Part shown: in pieces, positions 45,434 through 55,496 of the stretch | How the letters are laid out: every line of letters starts with the position of its first letter | Numbering within the stretch: the stretch's first letter is position 1 | DNA from: Gemmataceae bacterium | GTDB lineage: Bacteria > Planctomycetota > Planctomycetia > Gemmatales > Gemmataceae | DNA length: 64,000 nucleotides | Assembly (NCBI GenBank): GCA_019636445.1 | Contig: JAHBXO010000003.1 | Coordinates: 124,001 to 188,000, forward strand | Direction of reading: 5' to 3' | Translations under genes and position numbers: made by a program | The notes under the pieces: model-generated | The model's input: only the letters and a program-made list of their open reading frames with translations | Told to the model about the DNA's origin: nothing | The model's database searches: none

Positions 45434-46132
45434 TCAGTCAGGACGGGAATGGGTTGAGACCTCATCGATTCGTTCGCCGCGCAAACCGACCAACCCTTCG
45501 CTACCCAATCGCAACACGCGCCCCCCTACCGATAGCTCAAAGACATCATCCAACGGCTGATAACTCAGGATGCGGACGATCGCACCCGGTTTCAGCCCGA
45601 GATTCTGCCAGTGGCGTAACCGGTCGGAGTTGTCGTCTTGGGCTTCCCGAACGATCACCGAATCACCGCCTTGAAATTCGTTCAAGCGATGCAGCGTCCG
45701 GCGATGCAACTCGCCGGCTGATGTCGGTATTGGGTGACCGTGGGGGTCTTCGAGCGGTTGACCGAGATAATCGGCGATGGCCTGTTCCAGACGCGGCGAG
45801 ATCGCGTGCTCCAACGCCTCGGCCTCGGCATCGACTTCGCTCCAGTCCAGACCAAGCACTTGCGTAAGGAAGAGTTCGATCAATCGATGACGGCGAACGA
45901 CTTGTCGGGCCTCGGTAACCCCGCTGGGGGTGAGCTTCGCGCCGTCGCCTGGTGTGTACTCGATCCATTTGGCTTCGGCGAGCCGTTTGAGCATCGCGGT
46001 GACGGAGGGAGCCTTCACGGCCATCGCGCCGGCGATCTCGGCCGGCGTCACCAGATGGTCCGCCCCGCCCAGGCTATGAATGGCCTTCAAGTAGTCCTGG
46101 ACCGCTTCGGAGAGCCGTGCGGGCATCGGCAT
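45434..46132 (-). CDS. DtxR/MntR-family metal-dependent regulator
   Basis: 232 residues from the ATG at 46132; a second ATG two codons later is equally usable. The winged helix (VTPAEIAGAMAVKAPSVTAML) is followed by the metal-sensing dimer domain. Asp13, His82, Glu105, Glu108 and His109 correspond to MntR Asp8, His77, Glu99, Glu102 and His103. The MntR Glu11 position is Lys16. A C-terminal SH3/FeoA-like domain follows (about 155-225). The Asp/Glu set points to manganese rather than iron. It lies 19 bases after lpxB. A candidate target box lies at 59951-59970, ahead of a metal transporter. Confidence 0.88.
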   Translation of the reverse strand: MPMPARLSEAVQDYLKAIHSLGGADHLVTPAEIAGAMAVKAPSVTAMLKRLAEAKWIEYTPGDGAKLTPSGVTEARQVVRRHRLIELFLTQVLGLDWSEVDAEAEALEHAISPRLEQAIADYLGQPLEDPHGHPIPTSAGELHRRTLHRLNEFQGGDSVIVREAQDDNSDRLRHWQNLGLKPGAIVRILSYQPLDDVFELSVGGRVLRLGSEGLVGLRGERIDEVSTHSRPD

Positions 46133-46151
46133 CCTCGCGCCGGGGTGGATT

Positions 46152-47315
46152 TCAGGCGATCTTACGGACCGCCGCGGGCGCTGACGAACCCGATTCGGCG
46201 ATCCGCCCGAGAACGAACTCCGCCGCTCGGCCGCTCGCGCCGGGTACCGCGACACGGTCGCGCAACGCGAGCAGTTTCGATTTCGTCGCGGCGTGCGCCG
46301 CCGGATCGTTCAACCAGCCCAGCAGTCGATCCGCCATCGCGCTTGAACAATCGCCGTCGGTCAGGAATTCCGGGAACAGTTCTTCGTCCGCGAGCAGGTT
46401 GACAAGACTGATGTACTTGCAGGTCATCAAGCGACGGGCGACGAATCGGGCGAACCGCGAATAGCGATAGACAATCGCACTGGGCACGCCGCGATACATG
46501 AGTTCCAATCCGACCGAACCCGACACGGCGAGGCAGACGTCGGCGGCGGCGATGATCTCCGGCGTAAAGCCGACGTGGAACTCGATCGGCAATCCGGTGC
46601 TCATCATGAGAGCCTTGGCTGCGTCGCGCTGGCGTTCGTTGAAAGACGCCACGAGAAACCGCACATCCGGCCGGGCTGCATGTATCTTGGCCGCCGTGGC
46701 AAGCATGAGCGGCACATTCGACGCGACTTCCTGATTGCGCGAACCGGGCAGCAACGCGACGACCGGACCGGCGGAACGGGCGCTGGTCACAAACCCGGGA
46801 TCGGGACGCTGGGCGGCGAGTTCGTCGAAATACGGATGGCCCACGTAGCGGGTCTTCAGCCCCTTCCGACGAAACCAGACATCCTCGAACGGCAGCGCGG
46901 TGAGAATCGTATCGAAGTTCTTGCGCATCTTGCGGGTGCGCCATCCGCCCCAGGCCCACAGTTGCGGCGGCACGAAGTAATAGACCGGCACGCCCGCGGC
47001 CTTCGCACGCTTCGCCAGATGCCAGTGAAAGCCCGGGAAGTCGATCAACACGACCGCATCGATCTGGCCGGAACGAAAGACCCGTTCCGCCTGATCGGCG
47101 AGATCAAAGAACTTGGGGAGATTGACGATCGAACGGCTCAGCCACATGACCGAGAGCCGCGTGAGTGGAAATATCAGGTCGACGCCCGCAGCGGACATCC
47201 GGTCGCCGCCAAAGCCCACCATTCGAGCGCTATCATTGAGCGAGCGGACCGCACGGGCGAAGTTCGCACCGTGCAGGTCGCCGCTGGGTTCGCCGGCCGA
47301 AACGAAGATCGTCAT
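46152..47315 (-). CDS. lpxB: lipid-A-disaccharide synthase
   Basis: 387 residues from the ATG at 47315. LpxB joins UDP-2,3-diacylglucosamine and lipid X to form the lipid A disaccharide. Signature segments are IFVSAGEPSGDLHGA, MVGFGGDRMSAAGVDL, VVLIDFPGFHWHLAKRAK, YFVPPQLWAWGGWR, LPFEDVWFRRKG, VALLPGSRNQEV and CLAVSGSVGLELM. This is direct evidence for lipid A synthesis and an outer membrane. It lies between a small basic protein gene (39 bases) and the metal regulator, a probable three-gene operon. Confidence 0.96.
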   Translation of the reverse strand: MTIFVSAGEPSGDLHGANFARAVRSLNDSARMVGFGGDRMSAAGVDLIFPLTRLSVMWLSRSIVNLPKFFDLADQAERVFRSGQIDAVVLIDFPGFHWHLAKRAKAAGVPVYYFVPPQLWAWGGWRTRKMRKNFDTILTALPFEDVWFRRKGLKTRYVGHPYFDELAAQRPDPGFVTSARSAGPVVALLPGSRNQEVASNVPLMLATAAKIHAARPDVRFLVASFNERQRDAAKALMMSTGLPIEFHVGFTPEIIAAADVCLAVSGSVGLELMYRGVPSAIVYRYSRFARFVARRLMTCKYISLVNLLADEELFPEFLTDGDCSSAMADRLLGWLNDPAAHAATKSKLLALRDRVAVPGASGRAAEFVLGRIAESGSSAPAAVRKIA

Positions 47316-47354
47316 GGGGCATCCGTGCCGGGAATAAATCAATACGAGTGCGAA

Positions 47355-47735
47355 TCAGGCCAACGCCGCCTTCGCGGCGGCCAGTTGTTCCGCCCGCTTC
47401 TCGCCGGGCATTTCGGTCGGTTCGGCGACCTTGCGGTAGCCGAGGGCGCGCAGTACTTCCAGCACTTCGCTCCACGTCGGGAACGGCCGGCGGTTGTCCC
47501 GCTTGTAGCGGTCCATCGCCTTCATGAAGATCGTCTCTTCGTCGTTGTAGTCTCGCTCGCACGTCGTCGGATCGATCAGCCGACGGCGTTCGCTTGTGCG
47601 GCGCTTCTCCGCCGCGTTGTTCGCGCGCCGCCGATCCGTCGCGACCGGAATGTTCCGTTTGCGGCGATCGTTCGGAAAACCCGGCTCCGCCGAATCCTCG
47701 GACGCGTTCGGGACAGTCGTATTCACAGTGGTCAT
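47355..47735 (-). CDS. small basic conserved hypothetical protein
   Basis: 126 residues. The N-terminal half is charged and low in order ([19 protein letters not shown]). The C-terminal half is conserved-looking: [20 protein letters not shown], then [18 protein letters not shown], which resembles proteins I recall from many planctomycetes. No known domain. It is the first gene of the probable lpxB operon and has a good promoter at 47843-47870. Confidence 0.75.
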   Translation of the reverse strand: MTTVNTTVPNASEDSAEPGFPNDRRKRNIPVATDRRRANNAAEKRRTSERRRLIDPTTCERDYNDEETIFMKAMDRYKRDNRRPFPTWSEVLEVLRALGYRKVAEPTEMPGEKRAEQLAAAKAALA

Positions 47736-48093
47736 CGCAATTGCATCCTTCAGCCGGATTGGGGTGGCTGGGAATGCCAGGCTGGCACGTCGAGTTCCGT
47801 TTCGGCGGCCGGTGCGAATCCTCGGGGATGAACGGTAGCTTTAAACTAACCGCTCGGAATTTCGTGTCAACGAGAATTCGCGCCTGACGTAGTCGGTGTT
47901 CACACACCGTTGCGGATACCGCTCATTTACGTTAAAGATTCACACGGGGGTAAAGCAATGGAACTTGTAAATATTTCAACGGAACGCAATTCTCAAATCC
48001 TGCAGTAACCGGATCGTCGATGTATCTTGCACGATCTCCGCGAAGGTCGCAAACCGCGCCTTCCTTCTCGATTCGCCCGCCCGAGGCCGACCG
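47736..48093. other. 358-bp divergent intergenic region
   Basis: No gene was found here. It contains the minus-strand promoter at 47843-47870 and, at about 47930-48000, an AT-richer patch that may hold the promoter of the plus-strand membrane protein. A short GGTGTTCACACACC repeat lies near 47900. Confidence 0.6.
47843..47870 (-). promoter_or_regulatory. sigma-70 promoter of the lpxB operon
   Basis: On the minus strand TTGACA (47870-47865), 16 bases, then TAGTTT (47848-47843). It leaves a leader of about 100 bases to the ATG at 47735. Confidence 0.6.
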
Positions 48094-48726
48094 GTGACGC
48101 TCGCCAACGCGAACCTGATCAATCTCTATTCCTTCTATCTCGCCGCGATGTTCGTGCTCGGATTGATGCGCCGCTGGTCCGTCTACCTTGACACTTTCGC
48201 GATCCTGATCGCGGTCCGCGGCCGCTGGCCGAAACTCGTCGAACGGATGGCCGCGCACCGCAAGGCCGTCGTCAACTGGGCCACGATCCGCCCGATCGTG
48301 CTCGTGATGATCCTCATGATCGTGCAGATGGTGGCGTCGCGCATCGTCTGGCCGCAGGCACGCCTGCCGCTTGGCGAACTCCCCACGCCTTCTTGGCACC
48401 TGATCCCCTTCGCGCTCGCGCTTGTGCCGATGCTCGCCGTGGACGTCTATTTCCTGATCGCCGTCGGCCGGTTCGACCGCACCGAGACCGAAAAATACTT
48501 CGACCAGGCCGAACGATGGTCGGGAACATGGAAAGCCAGGGCCGTGAGCGTAATCACGTTCGGCCGAATCAATCCGGACCGACAGGTCGAAGAAGGAGTC
48601 CAAAAAGGGATGCAGCAACTCGGCCAGACCGTGAGCTGGGCCATGTGGTGGGTGTCGGTTCAGATGGGGCTTCGGTTGCTCTTCGGCCTGACGATCTGGA
48701 TCCTGTGGGCGATCCGGGACCGGTGA
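48094..48726 (+). CDS. multi-pass membrane hypothetical protein
   Basis: 210 residues from a GTG at 48094. Four hydrophobic helices lie at about 10-25, 67-85, 103-125 and 185-205, with a charged cytosolic-type stretch (FDRTETEKYFDQAERWSGTW) before the last. No known family was recognised. It is divergent from the lpxB operon and alone on its strand. Confidence 0.7.
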   Translation: MTLANANLINLYSFYLAAMFVLGLMRRWSVYLDTFAILIAVRGRWPKLVERMAAHRKAVVNWATIRPIVLVMILMIVQMVASRIVWPQARLPLGELPTPSWHLIPFALALVPMLAVDVYFLIAVGRFDRTETEKYFDQAERWSGTWKARAVSVITFGRINPDRQVEEGVQKGMQQLGQTVSWAMWWVSVQMGLRLLFGLTIWILWAIRDR

Positions 48727-48899
48727 CGGAAGCCTCGTTGCTCGTGGATCCTTACCACCGATCGCCGCCCTCGTCTTTCCGCCGCCACCGCGCCACCCCT
48801 CGGCGAAAAGACGCCCGAATTCCGGAAGCACCATAGCCCCGTAAAGACTTACGTCGAATCCGACATCGATTACCGCTTGCCAGAGTCAGGGCTGAACCG

Positions 48900-50240
48900 T
48901 CACTCGACGTCGCGGACGACGATGTGCTTGCGGAACGATTCCCAGCAACGTGCGAATTCGAGTTGCGTCTCCGGTACGAGCTTCGAGTTGGAGACGGACG
49001 TTGTGCTTGCGAAACCGATACCCCCGCTCGAGAGTTCATCGCCGGTCCCGTACCAGATTGCCCAACCCGAGTTCCGGACGAGATGATCGGGTAGCACTCC
49101 GGTTCTCCAGGAGGGTGAATTGCGCGACGTGATCGAATACAGGATGCCCAACATCCAGGCGCGGCGGACCGGCGGCGTTGCCTTGTTCGATGCCGCGTCG
49201 ATCAGTTGCGGTACGGCCTTCCAGCCCATCGCGAGGAGTTGGCCGGCCGGCGTTTCCGGCGGAATGAAGTCGTGGCTGCCCTTGCCGTAGGCTCCCGCCA
49301 GAACCTTGACCTTCCCTTTCGATTCCAATTTGTCGATCAGCCCCGCGACGGTCTGGCGGTCCTTCCTGCCCACGTCGACGACGCGCGGCTGAACGTGGAG
49401 CCGGATCGGGGCGGATTCGCATACGATGCGGCCGCCGAGCCAGAGGTTATCGGCAATCGTGTCGGAATCGTGGTACTGGATCCGAATGGTGTAATCCCCC
49501 GGAGTCAGGTCCACGTAATCGCGCGCCGTCAGGTTCGCATTCCATTTCTGTTCCGGTTTGAGGATCGAATAGTTCAAAAGCCCTCCTCCCATCTGGATCA
49601 ATTCTCCGAACTCCACTAGCGAAGCTTCTCCTTTCGAAGCTTCGACGGCGAATCGCCAGCGTTCGAGGCGACCGGTTCGATAATCGCCGCCTTCCATGTA
49701 AGCGACGAGGAGTCGACCGGCATCCCGGTTGACGAGAGCAACGGAGAAACTCGGCACGTTCGGGAAGATCGATTCCAGTTCGTACTCGCCCTTGATCTCG
49801 ACGCGGATCGGGTCGGGGCGTTTCTGAATGCGCCGCAGGGTCGTGAGCATTTCGAGGTTGTAGGGTTGCTCCCCGCGTTCCGGCTCCTGCGACCGCATGA
49901 TCTTCACTTGCCGATCGATGTGACTTTGGAGGGCCTTCTCGATCGCTGGCCCACCCCGCCGTTGCATCTCGCGCAAGTAGCTCTCGACGCTCGAGAGGCC
50001 AACGACCGTCTCTCGACGGTGTTCGTATCGTGGCCTCCGGATCTGTTTGGCGAATCGATCGCAGAGTTCCGGATCGCCCAGTCCGGAGAAATGGAGACGC
50101 GTCGCTTCGAGCAGCAGCCGATCGGCTTCGGCGATTTTCCCGGCGTTCCCGCGTTCGATCGCGAGATTCAGCAGGGCCGCTTCGCGGAGTGTCTGTCCGC
50201 CGTCGTACGCCACGGCGATCAGGAAGAGTGGCCAGGCCAT
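48900..50240 (-). CDS. hypothetical protein
   Basis: 446 residues. The N-terminal half is helical (LREAALLNLAIERGNAGKIA, a TPR-like unit). The middle and C-terminal part are beta-rich (WRFAVEASKGEASLVEFGEL, DYTIRIQYHDSDTIADNLWL). The first 12 residues are hydrophobic but a cleavable signal peptide is not convincing. No family was recognised. Codon use is normal for the window. It lies about 180 bases from the next minus-strand gene. Confidence 0.65.
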   Translation of the reverse strand: MAWPLFLIAVAYDGGQTLREAALLNLAIERGNAGKIAEADRLLLEATRLHFSGLGDPELCDRFAKQIRRPRYEHRRETVVGLSSVESYLREMQRRGGPAIEKALQSHIDRQVKIMRSQEPERGEQPYNLEMLTTLRRIQKRPDPIRVEIKGEYELESIFPNVPSFSVALVNRDAGRLLVAYMEGGDYRTGRLERWRFAVEASKGEASLVEFGELIQMGGGLLNYSILKPEQKWNANLTARDYVDLTPGDYTIRIQYHDSDTIADNLWLGGRIVCESAPIRLHVQPRVVDVGRKDRQTVAGLIDKLESKGKVKVLAGAYGKGSHDFIPPETPAGQLLAMGWKAVPQLIDAASNKATPPVRRAWMLGILYSITSRNSPSWRTGVLPDHLVRNSGWAIWYGTGDELSSGGIGFASTTSVSNSKLVPETQLEFARCWESFRKHIVVRDVE

Positions 50241-50423
50241 GAGCGCCCCCGGAATGAGGCAGAGAGTTCAGCCGTAGTTCGAGTATCCGGGAACGGACGA
50301 ACGGACGCAACAGCAAGCTCGACGCGCACGTCTGCTGCATTTCGACTGGTGCTAAGTAATACGATTCAAGATGGGAGTGAAATGTCTCCGGCCAAGGATA
50401 TTCGCGTTTCGGCACGCCGGCCA

Positions 50424-51320
50424 CTACTTCGCCCTTCGCAGCGCGTCGATCCTCGCCTGAATCTTCGCGGCGTCGTTCTCGGCGCTCCCCAGTGGTTGTG
50501 GGGGAAACGTCGCCTCGCGCGTGTAGCCGATATGCTTCATCCACGCCGCCGAGCGCAACCGGCGTTTCTCTTCCACAAGCTTGAAAATCGGTGCTTCGCG
50601 AACCGCCTTCAGGGATTCGGCCGGCAACGACTCCCCGAACGCCTTCAGGATCACGCCGGCGATGAAGAACTGTCCGTCGTCGCCGGGATGCACTTTATCC
50701 TTCGAGAACGGCTCCTTTCTCGCGTCCCGCGCGGCGCGCATCGGCGTGTGGAGGTCGATCACCTCGACTCCGGGTACCTTCAGCGATCGCTCCCACTTCG
50801 CGTACTCGGCGAGGACCGAGTCGTAGTTGAATTCGCCCGGCTTCGCCGCGAAATCGTAGATCGGCGGCGTCACGAGCACGATGCGCTTCACGCCGGCCGC
50901 TTGGCTTTGCTTGATGAGCTTTTCGACGCCAGACTGGAACTTGCCGAAGCGTTCCTTGCCCAGCGGCAGGTAGATGCCGTCGTTCATGCCGTAGCACGCC
51001 ACGACGACTTCGGGTTTCGCCTTCTCCAGTACGCGATCGAGTCGCTCGAACAGGCACGGTCGCGGGAACTTGCCGCCAGCGTGGCCATCCTCGCTCAGTC
51101 CGGAGAGCGTCTCGCTCGCGAGGCCCAGACCGAGGAAATCGAAATCGAGCTTGGGATAGTTCGTCTCCAGGTGATGAGTGAGGTATCCGATGTAGCCCCC
51201 GGCCTGAGTGATGCTGTCGCCGAGGAAGACGACGCGCCGGCCGGCGAGCGATTGCGGGTCCTGCGCTGGCATGGACGTCGCGCCGATAACCAGAACCAAA
51301 AGGGACAAGATGCGTGTCAT
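50424..51320 (-). CDS. secreted SGNH/GDSL hydrolase
   Basis: 298 residues with a signal peptide ([18 protein letters not shown]). The SGNH blocks are present: block [15 protein letters not shown] with the nucleophile Ser, a Gly in block [11 protein letters not shown] (block III Asn) and [13 protein letters not shown] (block V Asp and His). It hydrolyses esters, possibly acetyl groups on carbohydrates. The C-terminal 55 residues are a planctomycete-type extension. It is divergent from the alpha/beta hydrolase gene, with 157 bases between. Confidence 0.9.
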   Translation of the reverse strand: MTRILSLLVLVIGATSMPAQDPQSLAGRRVVFLGDSITQAGGYIGYLTHHLETNYPKLDFDFLGLGLASETLSGLSEDGHAGGKFPRPCLFERLDRVLEKAKPEVVVACYGMNDGIYLPLGKERFGKFQSGVEKLIKQSQAAGVKRIVLVTPPIYDFAAKPGEFNYDSVLAEYAKWERSLKVPGVEVIDLHTPMRAARDARKEPFSKDKVHPGDDGQFFIAGVILKAFGESLPAESLKAVREAPIFKLVEEKRRLRSAAWMKHIGYTREATFPPQPLGSAENDAAKIQARIDALRRAK

Positions 51321-51477
51321 GGGATCGATCCGTGGGTCTGGAAGAAGTCACGAAGATGATTCTCCCAGTTCCCACCGGCGGAACAAGCCCGCCCGGCATT
51401 TACGACTTTTCGTTTGCCGGTCGCACGTCCGCTGGGCAAGATGCGTTTGTATGACTTCCCCGATCGAAAGGTCCGCC

Positions 51478-52335
51478 ATGCGATTTCTCCTCACCGCGGT
51501 GCTGGTCGCGAGCGCGGCTGCCGCGCCCGCGCAAGACGTCCAGCGCGACATCCCGTACGCCGACAAGCCCCACGCACGCCAGGTGCTCGACGTCTACACG
51601 CCGAAGGATGCGAAGGACGCGCCAGTCGTGTTCTGGATCCATGGCGGCGGTTGGCAGGCGGGCGACAAAAAGGATGTGCAGCTCAAACCCAAGGCCTTCA
51701 CCGAAAAAGGGTTCGTGTTCGTTTCGACGAACTACCGGCTGCTTCCGGACTTCCCGATGGAAACCATCATCGCCGATGTCGGCAAAGCGCTCGGGTGGAC
51801 GCACAAGAACATTGCCAAGCACGGCGGCGACCCGAAGCGGATCTTCGTGATGGGCCACTCGGCCGGGGCGCAACTCGCCGCGTACGTCTGCATCGACAAG
51901 CGGCTGTTGAAGGCGGAGAGCGTGCCGATCGAATCGTTGAAGGGCTGCGTGCCGGTCGACGGCGACACATACGACGTGCCGGCGATCATCGCGACGGCGG
52001 AGGCACGCTGGGCGGCGCACGGAATGCCGCCGGCGAAGTTCGGGCACCGGGAGAAGTTCGGAAACGACCCGGCCAAGCACAAGGATTTCTCCGCCGTCAC
52101 GCACGTGAAGAAGGGCGAGGGGATTCCGCCGTTCCTGATTCTGCACATCGCCGGCCATCCGGACGTGACGGCACAGGCGCAACGTCTGGCAACGACCCTG
52201 AAGGCAGCGGAGATCCCGGTCGCGGTGCATGCCGCGCGGGAATCGACGCACACGAAGATCAACGCGGAGCTTGGCCAGCCGGAGGATCCGACGACGAAAG
52301 CAGTGTTCGACTTCCTCGCCGCGCGGCTCAAGTGA
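51478..52335 (+). CDS. secreted alpha/beta hydrolase (esterase/lipase, BD-FAE type)
   Basis: 285 residues from the ATG at 51478, which begins a signal peptide ([18 protein letters not shown]). The oxyanion motif [13 protein letters not shown] and nucleophile motif [13 protein letters not shown] are clear, with an Asp and a His ([10 protein letters not shown]) in the usual late positions. Carboxylesterase or feruloyl-esterase-like activity is expected; the substrate is unknown. The last eight bases overlap the end of the convergent nitrilase-family gene. Confidence 0.9.
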   Translation: MRFLLTAVLVASAAAAPAQDVQRDIPYADKPHARQVLDVYTPKDAKDAPVVFWIHGGGWQAGDKKDVQLKPKAFTEKGFVFVSTNYRLLPDFPMETIIADVGKALGWTHKNIAKHGGDPKRIFVMGHSAGAQLAAYVCIDKRLLKAESVPIESLKGCVPVDGDTYDVPAIIATAEARWAAHGMPPAKFGHREKFGNDPAKHKDFSAVTHVKKGEGIPPFLILHIAGHPDVTAQAQRLATTLKAAEIPVAVHAARESTHTKINAELGQPEDPTTKAVFDFLAARLK

Positions 52336-53131
52336 GGGGGTGGAAGTTTCCGTAAACGTCGGGCCTGCGGTCGCGGAAGACTTGCAGGCCGGCACGGACC
52401 TCGTCGAGCCGGGCGCGATCCAACTTGTCGACGAGCAGACCGGGTTCGGATTCGTCGGACGACGCGATCGCGACGCCGGCCGGGTCGAGGAGGCGGCTGT
52501 TGCCGCCGAAGGTCAGACCGTGGTCGGTGCCGACGCGGTTGACGGCGGCGACGAAGACCTGGTTCTCGATCGCCCGCGCCGCCGTCAGCGTGCGCCAGTG
52601 GTCGATGCGGGCCAGCGGGAACGCCGCCGGCACGAAGAGGACCTCCGCGCCGGCAAGTGCAAGCGCGCGGGCCTGTTCCGGGAACCGCACATCGTAGCAT
52701 GTCATCAGGCCGACACGGAAGCCGCCCAGTTCGAAGGTGACGAGCGTGAGACCGGCCGCCAGGTGCTCATCTTCGCAGACAGGCGGTCCGGTGAAGAGGT
52801 GGATTTTCCGATAGCGGGCGAGCAACGCACCGTCGGGTCCGATGGCGGCGGTCGAATTGTAGATGGTCGAACCTTCGCGTTCGGAAAGCCCGACAATCAC
52901 GGCTATGCGATTTTCCCTCGCGAAGCCCGACAGCTCAACGATTGGTCCGGCATCCCATGCCGATGCCGTGCGCGCGATCGTCGGCATGTGGTAGCCGGTG
53001 TCGCTCATCTCCGGAAAGACAACAGCGTCGCAGCCGCGGTCGGCGGAGGCGCGGATGGACCGCGCCATCGCCGCCACGTTGCGGGCGACCTCGCCCGATT
53101 CGCACGCCATCGGAGCCAGGGCGACGTTCAT
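52328..53131 (-). CDS. carbon-nitrogen hydrolase (nitrilase superfamily)
   Basis: 267 residues from the ATG at 53131. The catalytic Glu-Lys-Cys triad is visible: Glu41 ([11 protein letters not shown]), Lys109 (ARYRKIHLF) and Cys145 ([11 protein letters not shown]). A GTG at 53158 overlaps the preceding stop but has its ribosome site too close, so ATG is preferred. The branch of the superfamily (amidase, deaminated-glutathione amidase or other) cannot be fixed. It follows the SulP-carbonic anhydrase gene by 23 bases and is probably in its operon. Confidence 0.92.
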   Translation of the reverse strand: MNVALAPMACESGEVARNVAAMARSIRASADRGCDAVVFPEMSDTGYHMPTIARTASAWDAGPIVELSGFARENRIAVIVGLSEREGSTIYNSTAAIGPDGALLARYRKIHLFTGPPVCEDEHLAAGLTLVTFELGGFRVGLMTCYDVRFPEQARALALAGAEVLFVPAAFPLARIDHWRTLTAARAIENQVFVAAVNRVGTDHGLTFGGNSRLLDPAGVAIASSDESEPGLLVDKLDRARLDEVRAGLQVFRDRRPDVYGNFHPLT

Positions 53132-53154
53132 TGTCGTTTCCCACGCAGGTTCGA

Positions 53155-55380
53155 TCACTCCAAGAATTCGATCGTACCCGAACAGACATCGTACAGCGCG
53201 CCGACGATCAGGATGCGTCCGGCCTTTTCCAAGTTGCGCAGGGTATCACTTTCGGTTCGAATGCCCTCCACGACGCGTCGGACATTCTTCCTTGCCACGT
53301 CGTCCACGAACTTCTCCTGCTCCTCCTTGGAGAGCTGCGAGAAGTGCGAGCACGCGGTCTTGTCGGTCGCCAGCTGAATATCGGCGACGATGTGGTCGAT
53401 GTGCTGGCAGCCCGTGACTTCCGCGGGCGGGCGCGGGTCGCCGATGAGCCTGACGGCCGCGCCGACCGCGCCGCAGCGCGTGTGCCCCATCACCAGGAGC
53501 AGCTTCGAACCGACAACGGAGCAACCGTACTCGGCGCTCGCGAGCACCTTACGGCTGGTGACGTTGCCGGCGATGCGGATGCTGAAGATGTCGCCGACGC
53601 CGAGGTCGAAGATGAGTTCGACCGGCGAGCGGGAATCGATGCAGCTCAGAACGACGGCGAAGGGATGCTGGCCCGCGGCCGTCGCGCTGACCTGCCGCCC
53701 GAGGTCCCGCGTCAGGCGGTGCCCGGTGCGGAAACGCTCGTGGCCGTCCTTCAGGATCTGCAGGACCTGCGCTGGCGAAACGGCGCTTTGCAGATCGCGC
53801 GTGGAGTAATCCACATACTGGATCTGGTCCTGCATTTGATAGGCGCCCTTGAAGCCGATCAGGCTTACTTCGATGCCGCGCGCCGGTGCGGATTGTTCCT
53901 TGAATTCGCGGATCAGCTCGAGCACGTCGGGGTCGATGTAATCGGTGCTCTGGGCATCGAGGAGGATGTGGCCGCCGCGAGGCACGGCTTCGAGGACGTT
54001 GATGAGCGCGGCCCGGTTGAGGAAGCTGACCTGGTTCGCCAGCACGACGTGGACGACATCGCCGCCGAGGTGCTTCTCGACGTAGCGGCGGACAGGCCGG
54101 CGGAGATTGCTGTGCAAGATGAAGGCGACGCTAACGGCCAGACCGAATATGACTCCGGCAAGGAGGTCGGTCAGGACGATGCCGAGAACGGTGGCGGCGA
54201 ACGGGATGAACTGCGGCCGGCCGCTCGCCCACATCTGCCGGATGAGCGCCGGGGATACAAGTTTGGCACCGGTGACGATCAGGATGGCGGCGAGGCAGGA
54301 GAGCGGGATCATGTTCAGCCAGGCGGGCAGGAGCGCCACGCACGAGAGCAGCAGGATGCCGTGGATGATCGCCGAGAGCTTGGTCTTCCCGCCCGCATTG
54401 ATGTTGACCGAACTGCGAACGATAACGGACGTGACCGGCAGGCCGCCGATCAGGCCGGACGCGACGTTGCCGACGCCCTGGGCGATCAGTTCGCGGCTGG
54501 CCGGGGAGACGCGCTGCTGCGGGTCGAGCTTGTCGACGGCTTCGAGGTTCAGGAGCGTTTCCAACGACGCCACGGCCGCGAGCGTGAACGCCGCCATGTA
54601 GATCGCCGGTTTGCCGATCTGCGTGAAATCCGGCAGCTTGAGGAATTGGAAGAACGCATCGAGCGATTCGGCCACTGGCACCTGCACGAGATGACTCGCA
54701 CCGATCTCCCAGCCGGCACCGAAGCCGCGGAAGAACTGGGCCAGCGCCACGCCGAGCACGACGACGACCAGCGGCGCGGGCACAATCGACTTCTTGAGCG
54801 GTTTCCAGCGGCCCCAGACGACCAGCAGCGCGACCGAAAGAATTCCGATGACGGCCGCGCCGAGGTTCAGGTCGCTCAGGGTCTTGTAAAGTTCGGTGAA
54901 GGTGTTTTCCTTGTCGGGTTGGAAGAACGCCATGTCCCCTTCGGGGTCGTCGTCGTGGCCGAACAGGTGCGGGACCTGTTTGAGAATCAGGATGATGCCG
55001 ATGGCGGCGAGCAGGCCCTTGATGACGCTGGAGGGGATGAAGTTGGCGACGAAGCCGGCGCGCAGGAGCCCGAGCACGATCTGGATGCCGCCGGCCAGCA
55101 CAACGGCGAGGAGGAACGCCTGGAAGGAACCGAGGGAGACAATTTGCGCGGCGACGACGGCGGTCAGGCCGGCGGCAGGCCCGCTGACGCTCGTATGCGA
55201 GCCACTGAGCAGGCCGACCAGGATGCCGCCGACGATGCCGGCGACCAGGCCGGAAAAGAGCGGCGCGCCCGAGGCGAGGGCGATGCCCAGGCACAAAGGC
55301 AGGGCGACCAGGAAGACGACCACTCCGGACGCGAGGTCGCGCGGGAAGGTCGAGGCGAAGTTACCGTTTCCGTTCGGCAT
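53155..55380 (-). CDS. SulP-family anion transporter fused to beta-carbonic anhydrase
   Basis: 741 residues from the ATG at 55380. Residues about 15-420 are the multi-helix SulP transporter (VVVFLVALPLCLGIALASGA, GLLSGSHTSVSGPAAGLTAV). A STAS-like domain (about 440-540, GGHILLDAQSTDYIDPDVL) follows. The C-terminal 190 residues are a beta-class carbonic anhydrase with LSCIDSRSPVE (Cys and the Asp-Arg dyad) and MGHTRCGAVGAA (His and Cys zinc ligands). Bicarbonate uptake or CO2/bicarbonate exchange coupled to hydration is the likely role. Such fusions are known in several bacteria. Confidence 0.93.
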   Translation of the reverse strand: MPNGNGNFASTFPRDLASGVVVFLVALPLCLGIALASGAPLFSGLVAGIVGGILVGLLSGSHTSVSGPAAGLTAVVAAQIVSLGSFQAFLLAVVLAGGIQIVLGLLRAGFVANFIPSSVIKGLLAAIGIILILKQVPHLFGHDDDPEGDMAFFQPDKENTFTELYKTLSDLNLGAAVIGILSVALLVVWGRWKPLKKSIVPAPLVVVVLGVALAQFFRGFGAGWEIGASHLVQVPVAESLDAFFQFLKLPDFTQIGKPAIYMAAFTLAAVASLETLLNLEAVDKLDPQQRVSPASRELIAQGVGNVASGLIGGLPVTSVIVRSSVNINAGGKTKLSAIIHGILLLSCVALLPAWLNMIPLSCLAAILIVTGAKLVSPALIRQMWASGRPQFIPFAATVLGIVLTDLLAGVIFGLAVSVAFILHSNLRRPVRRYVEKHLGGDVVHVVLANQVSFLNRAALINVLEAVPRGGHILLDAQSTDYIDPDVLELIREFKEQSAPARGIEVSLIGFKGAYQMQDQIQYVDYSTRDLQSAVSPAQVLQILKDGHERFRTGHRLTRDLGRQVSATAAGQHPFAVVLSCIDSRSPVELIFDLGVGDIFSIRIAGNVTSRKVLASAEYGCSVVGSKLLLVMGHTRCGAVGAAVRLIGDPRPPAEVTGCQHIDHIVADIQLATDKTACSHFSQLSKEEQEKFVDDVARKNVRRVVEGIRTESDTLRNLEKAGRILIVGALYDVCSGTIEFLE

Positions 55381-55496
55381 GTGCGTGGGATCTCGGGGAG
55401 AGGGTGCGGCGGGCGCGAATGCCGGGCACGCCGGTTCGATCGGAGAGTCAGGGTGAGGGACGTTGTTCGATACGAAGAATTGGTCGGTCGGAAGTG

